In this document: piece by piece, positions 16,483-17,495 of the stretch
Numbering within the stretch: position 1 is the first letter of the stretch
How the letters are laid out: each line of letters begins with the position of its first letter
From: an uncultured Holophagaceae bacterium
GTDB lineage: Bacteria; Acidobacteriota; Holophagae; Holophagales; Holophagaceae
DNA length: 17,495 nucleotides
Assembly (NCBI GenBank): GCA_903919165.1
Contig: CAIXHJ010000021.1
Coordinates: 1-17,495 of the forward strand
Reading direction: 5' to 3'
The notes under the pieces: model-generated
What the model was told of the DNA's origin: nothing
Database searches by the model: none
Seen by the model: the letters and a program-made list of their open reading frames with translations, nothing else
Made by a program: the position numbers and the translations under genes

Positions 16483-16626
16483 AGGGCACCCTTCCGGGTC
16501 AGAAATGGCGCCGGGACCAGGATGGTTCCATCGCGATCCCAGGGTAGCGCCTTCCGCCAGCCTTGTCCCGATTCAGCTGTGAAGGATGGAGTTGCGGCGC
16601 TATCCTGGAAGGCTTGGGAGGGCGGC
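16483..16626. promoter_or_regulatory. Divergent clpC/purA control region
   Basis: These 144 bases must hold promoters for clpC (minus) and purA (plus). For purA a TATCCT box is seen at 16601-16606 without a good partner. For clpC a GGGACA/TACCCT pair with 17 bases between is possible on the minus strand, but the match is weak. I see no heat-shock inverted repeat of the CIRCE type and no CtsR-like direct heptad repeats. Confidence 0.35.
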
Positions 16627-17495
16627 ATGAGCCTGGCTGGGACCAATCTGGCGATCCTTGGCCTCCAGTGGGGGGATGAGGGCAAGGGCAAGGTCGTGGA
16701 CCTGCTCAGCTCCAACTTCCGCCACGTGGTCCGCTTCCAAGGCGGCAACAACGCCGGACACACCGTGGTGGTGGATGGCCAGAGCATCGCCTTGCATCAA
16801 GTGCCCAGCGGTGCCCTCCATCCCGGCTGCTTCCTGGTCGTCGGCAACGGCGTGGTGCTGAACCTTGAGGTCCTCCAGCAGGAACTGGATCGCCTCAGCG
16901 CGCGCGGGTTCGACCTCACGGGCCGCCTTCTGCTCTCCGAGAAGGCCCACATCATCCTGCCCCACCACATCTCCCTGGATCAGTGGCGTGAACTCCGTGC
17001 GGACAAGGTGGGCGCCAAGATCGGCACCACGGGCCGCGGCATCGGACCCGCCTACGAGATGAAGGCCGCCCGCATGGGCGTGCGCCTGGGCGACCTCCGC
17101 CATCCCGAGGTCCTGGCTGCGCGCATCCAGCCCGGCTATGACGAAGTCCGCCTGCGCCTGGGTGCCGAAGGTGGCCTGCCTGCTCTGGAGGCCATCGTCC
17201 AAGGCCTGTTGCGCACCGCCGAACCTTTCCTGTCCTTCATCGGCGATACCCAGGGCCACCTGATGGCCGCCTGGGAACGCGGCGACAGCATCCTCTTCGA
17301 GGGTGCCCAGGCCACCCTGCTCGACATCGATCACGGCACCTATCCTTTCGTCACCTCCAGCAACTGCAGCCTGGGCGGCCTCTTCACCGGCACCGGCCTG
17401 CCCCCCAAGGCCCTGGACAAGATCCTGGGCATCGCCAAGGCCTACACCACGCGTGTCGGCGCGGGCCCCTTCCCCGCCGAGCTGCTGGATGCCAC
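16627..17495 (+). CDS. purA: Adenylosuccinate synthetase (partial, right edge)
   Basis: Open from the ATG at 16627, with GGAGG five bases before it, to the end of the window: 289 codons, about two thirds of the usual 420-430. The enzyme joins IMP and aspartate using GTP, the first step from IMP to AMP. Clear family motifs are GLQWGDEGKGK at residues 11-21 (P-loop-like GTP site with catalytic Asp), GGNNAGHTVVVDG with the catalytic His, TTGRGIGPAYEMKAAR, FEGAQATLLDIDHGTYPFVTSSN and KAYTTRVGAGPFPAEL. The Ala in GAQAT, where Escherichia coli has Gly, also occurs in other bacteria and is not a defect. The gene is divergent from clpC and probably starts its own transcript. Confidence 0.95.
   Translation, partial: MSLAGTNLAILGLQWGDEGKGKVVDLLSSNFRHVVRFQGGNNAGHTVVVDGQSIALHQVPSGALHPGCFLVVGNGVVLNLEVLQQELDRLSARGFDLTGRLLLSEKAHIILPHHISLDQWRELRADKVGAKIGTTGRGIGPAYEMKAARMGVRLGDLRHPEVLAARIQPGYDEVRLRLGAEGGLPALEAIVQGLLRTAEPFLSFIGDTQGHLMAAWERGDSILFEGAQATLLDIDHGTYPFVTSSNCSLGGLFTGTGLPPKALDKILGIAKAYTTRVGAGPFPAELLDA

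Noticed and set aside
17299..17320. PurA motif GAQAT instead of GAQGT as a possible active-site defect
   Set aside because: The Ala variant is found in PurA of other bacteria, and all other motifs are intact.

Overview
The window reads as chromosomal DNA of a GC-rich diderm (two-membrane) bacterium. BamA and a Skp/OmpH chaperone show there is an outer membrane. Full-length ClpC, Gly-tethered surface lipoproteins and a VolA/Pla-1-type lipase lipoprotein suggest an acidobacterium of the Holophaga/Geothrix kind. That placement is inference from gene content and style, not from a marker gene.

Left accessory part (1-4370): a truncated IS1595/ISXO2-type transposase remnant at the left edge, then two divergent lipoprotein genes. 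The minus-strand gene carries an FN3 domain and a seven-repeat SBBP beta-propeller. The plus-strand gene carries an Ig-like domain and four related beta-rich modules. Between them lie 710 bp without a convincing gene. This gap contains two 85-bp arms in inverted orientation (2076-2160 and 2341-2425, about 76 % identical, no gaps) around a 180-bp core. Each arm holds the same outward-facing promoter-like pair (TTGATC-N16-TATGGT) and a small dyad with compensating base changes. A 21-bp motif in the core recurs (20/21) beside the transposase remnant. This is the least explained part of the window.

Middle part (4403-9445): metK (S-adenosylmethionine synthase, minus), with a hairpin plus T-run just before its ribosome binding site; a divergent coiled-coil lipoprotein gene with a strong intrinsic terminator; and the large lipase-like lipoprotein gene. 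A two-sided terminator with a UUCG loop separates the lipase gene from the convergent operon.

Right conserved part (9540-17495): a minus-strand gene string clpC-bamA-skp-MFS. clpC and bamA overlap by ATGA, and skp and the MFS transporter gene are 25 bp apart, so it is probably one transcription unit linking protein quality control, outer-membrane protein insertion, its periplasmic chaperone and a Spinster-type transporter. Divergent from clpC is purA, cut by the right window edge.

I did not find a complete, clearly new multi-gene system. No CRISPR array, tRNA, rRNA or recognised riboswitch was seen.
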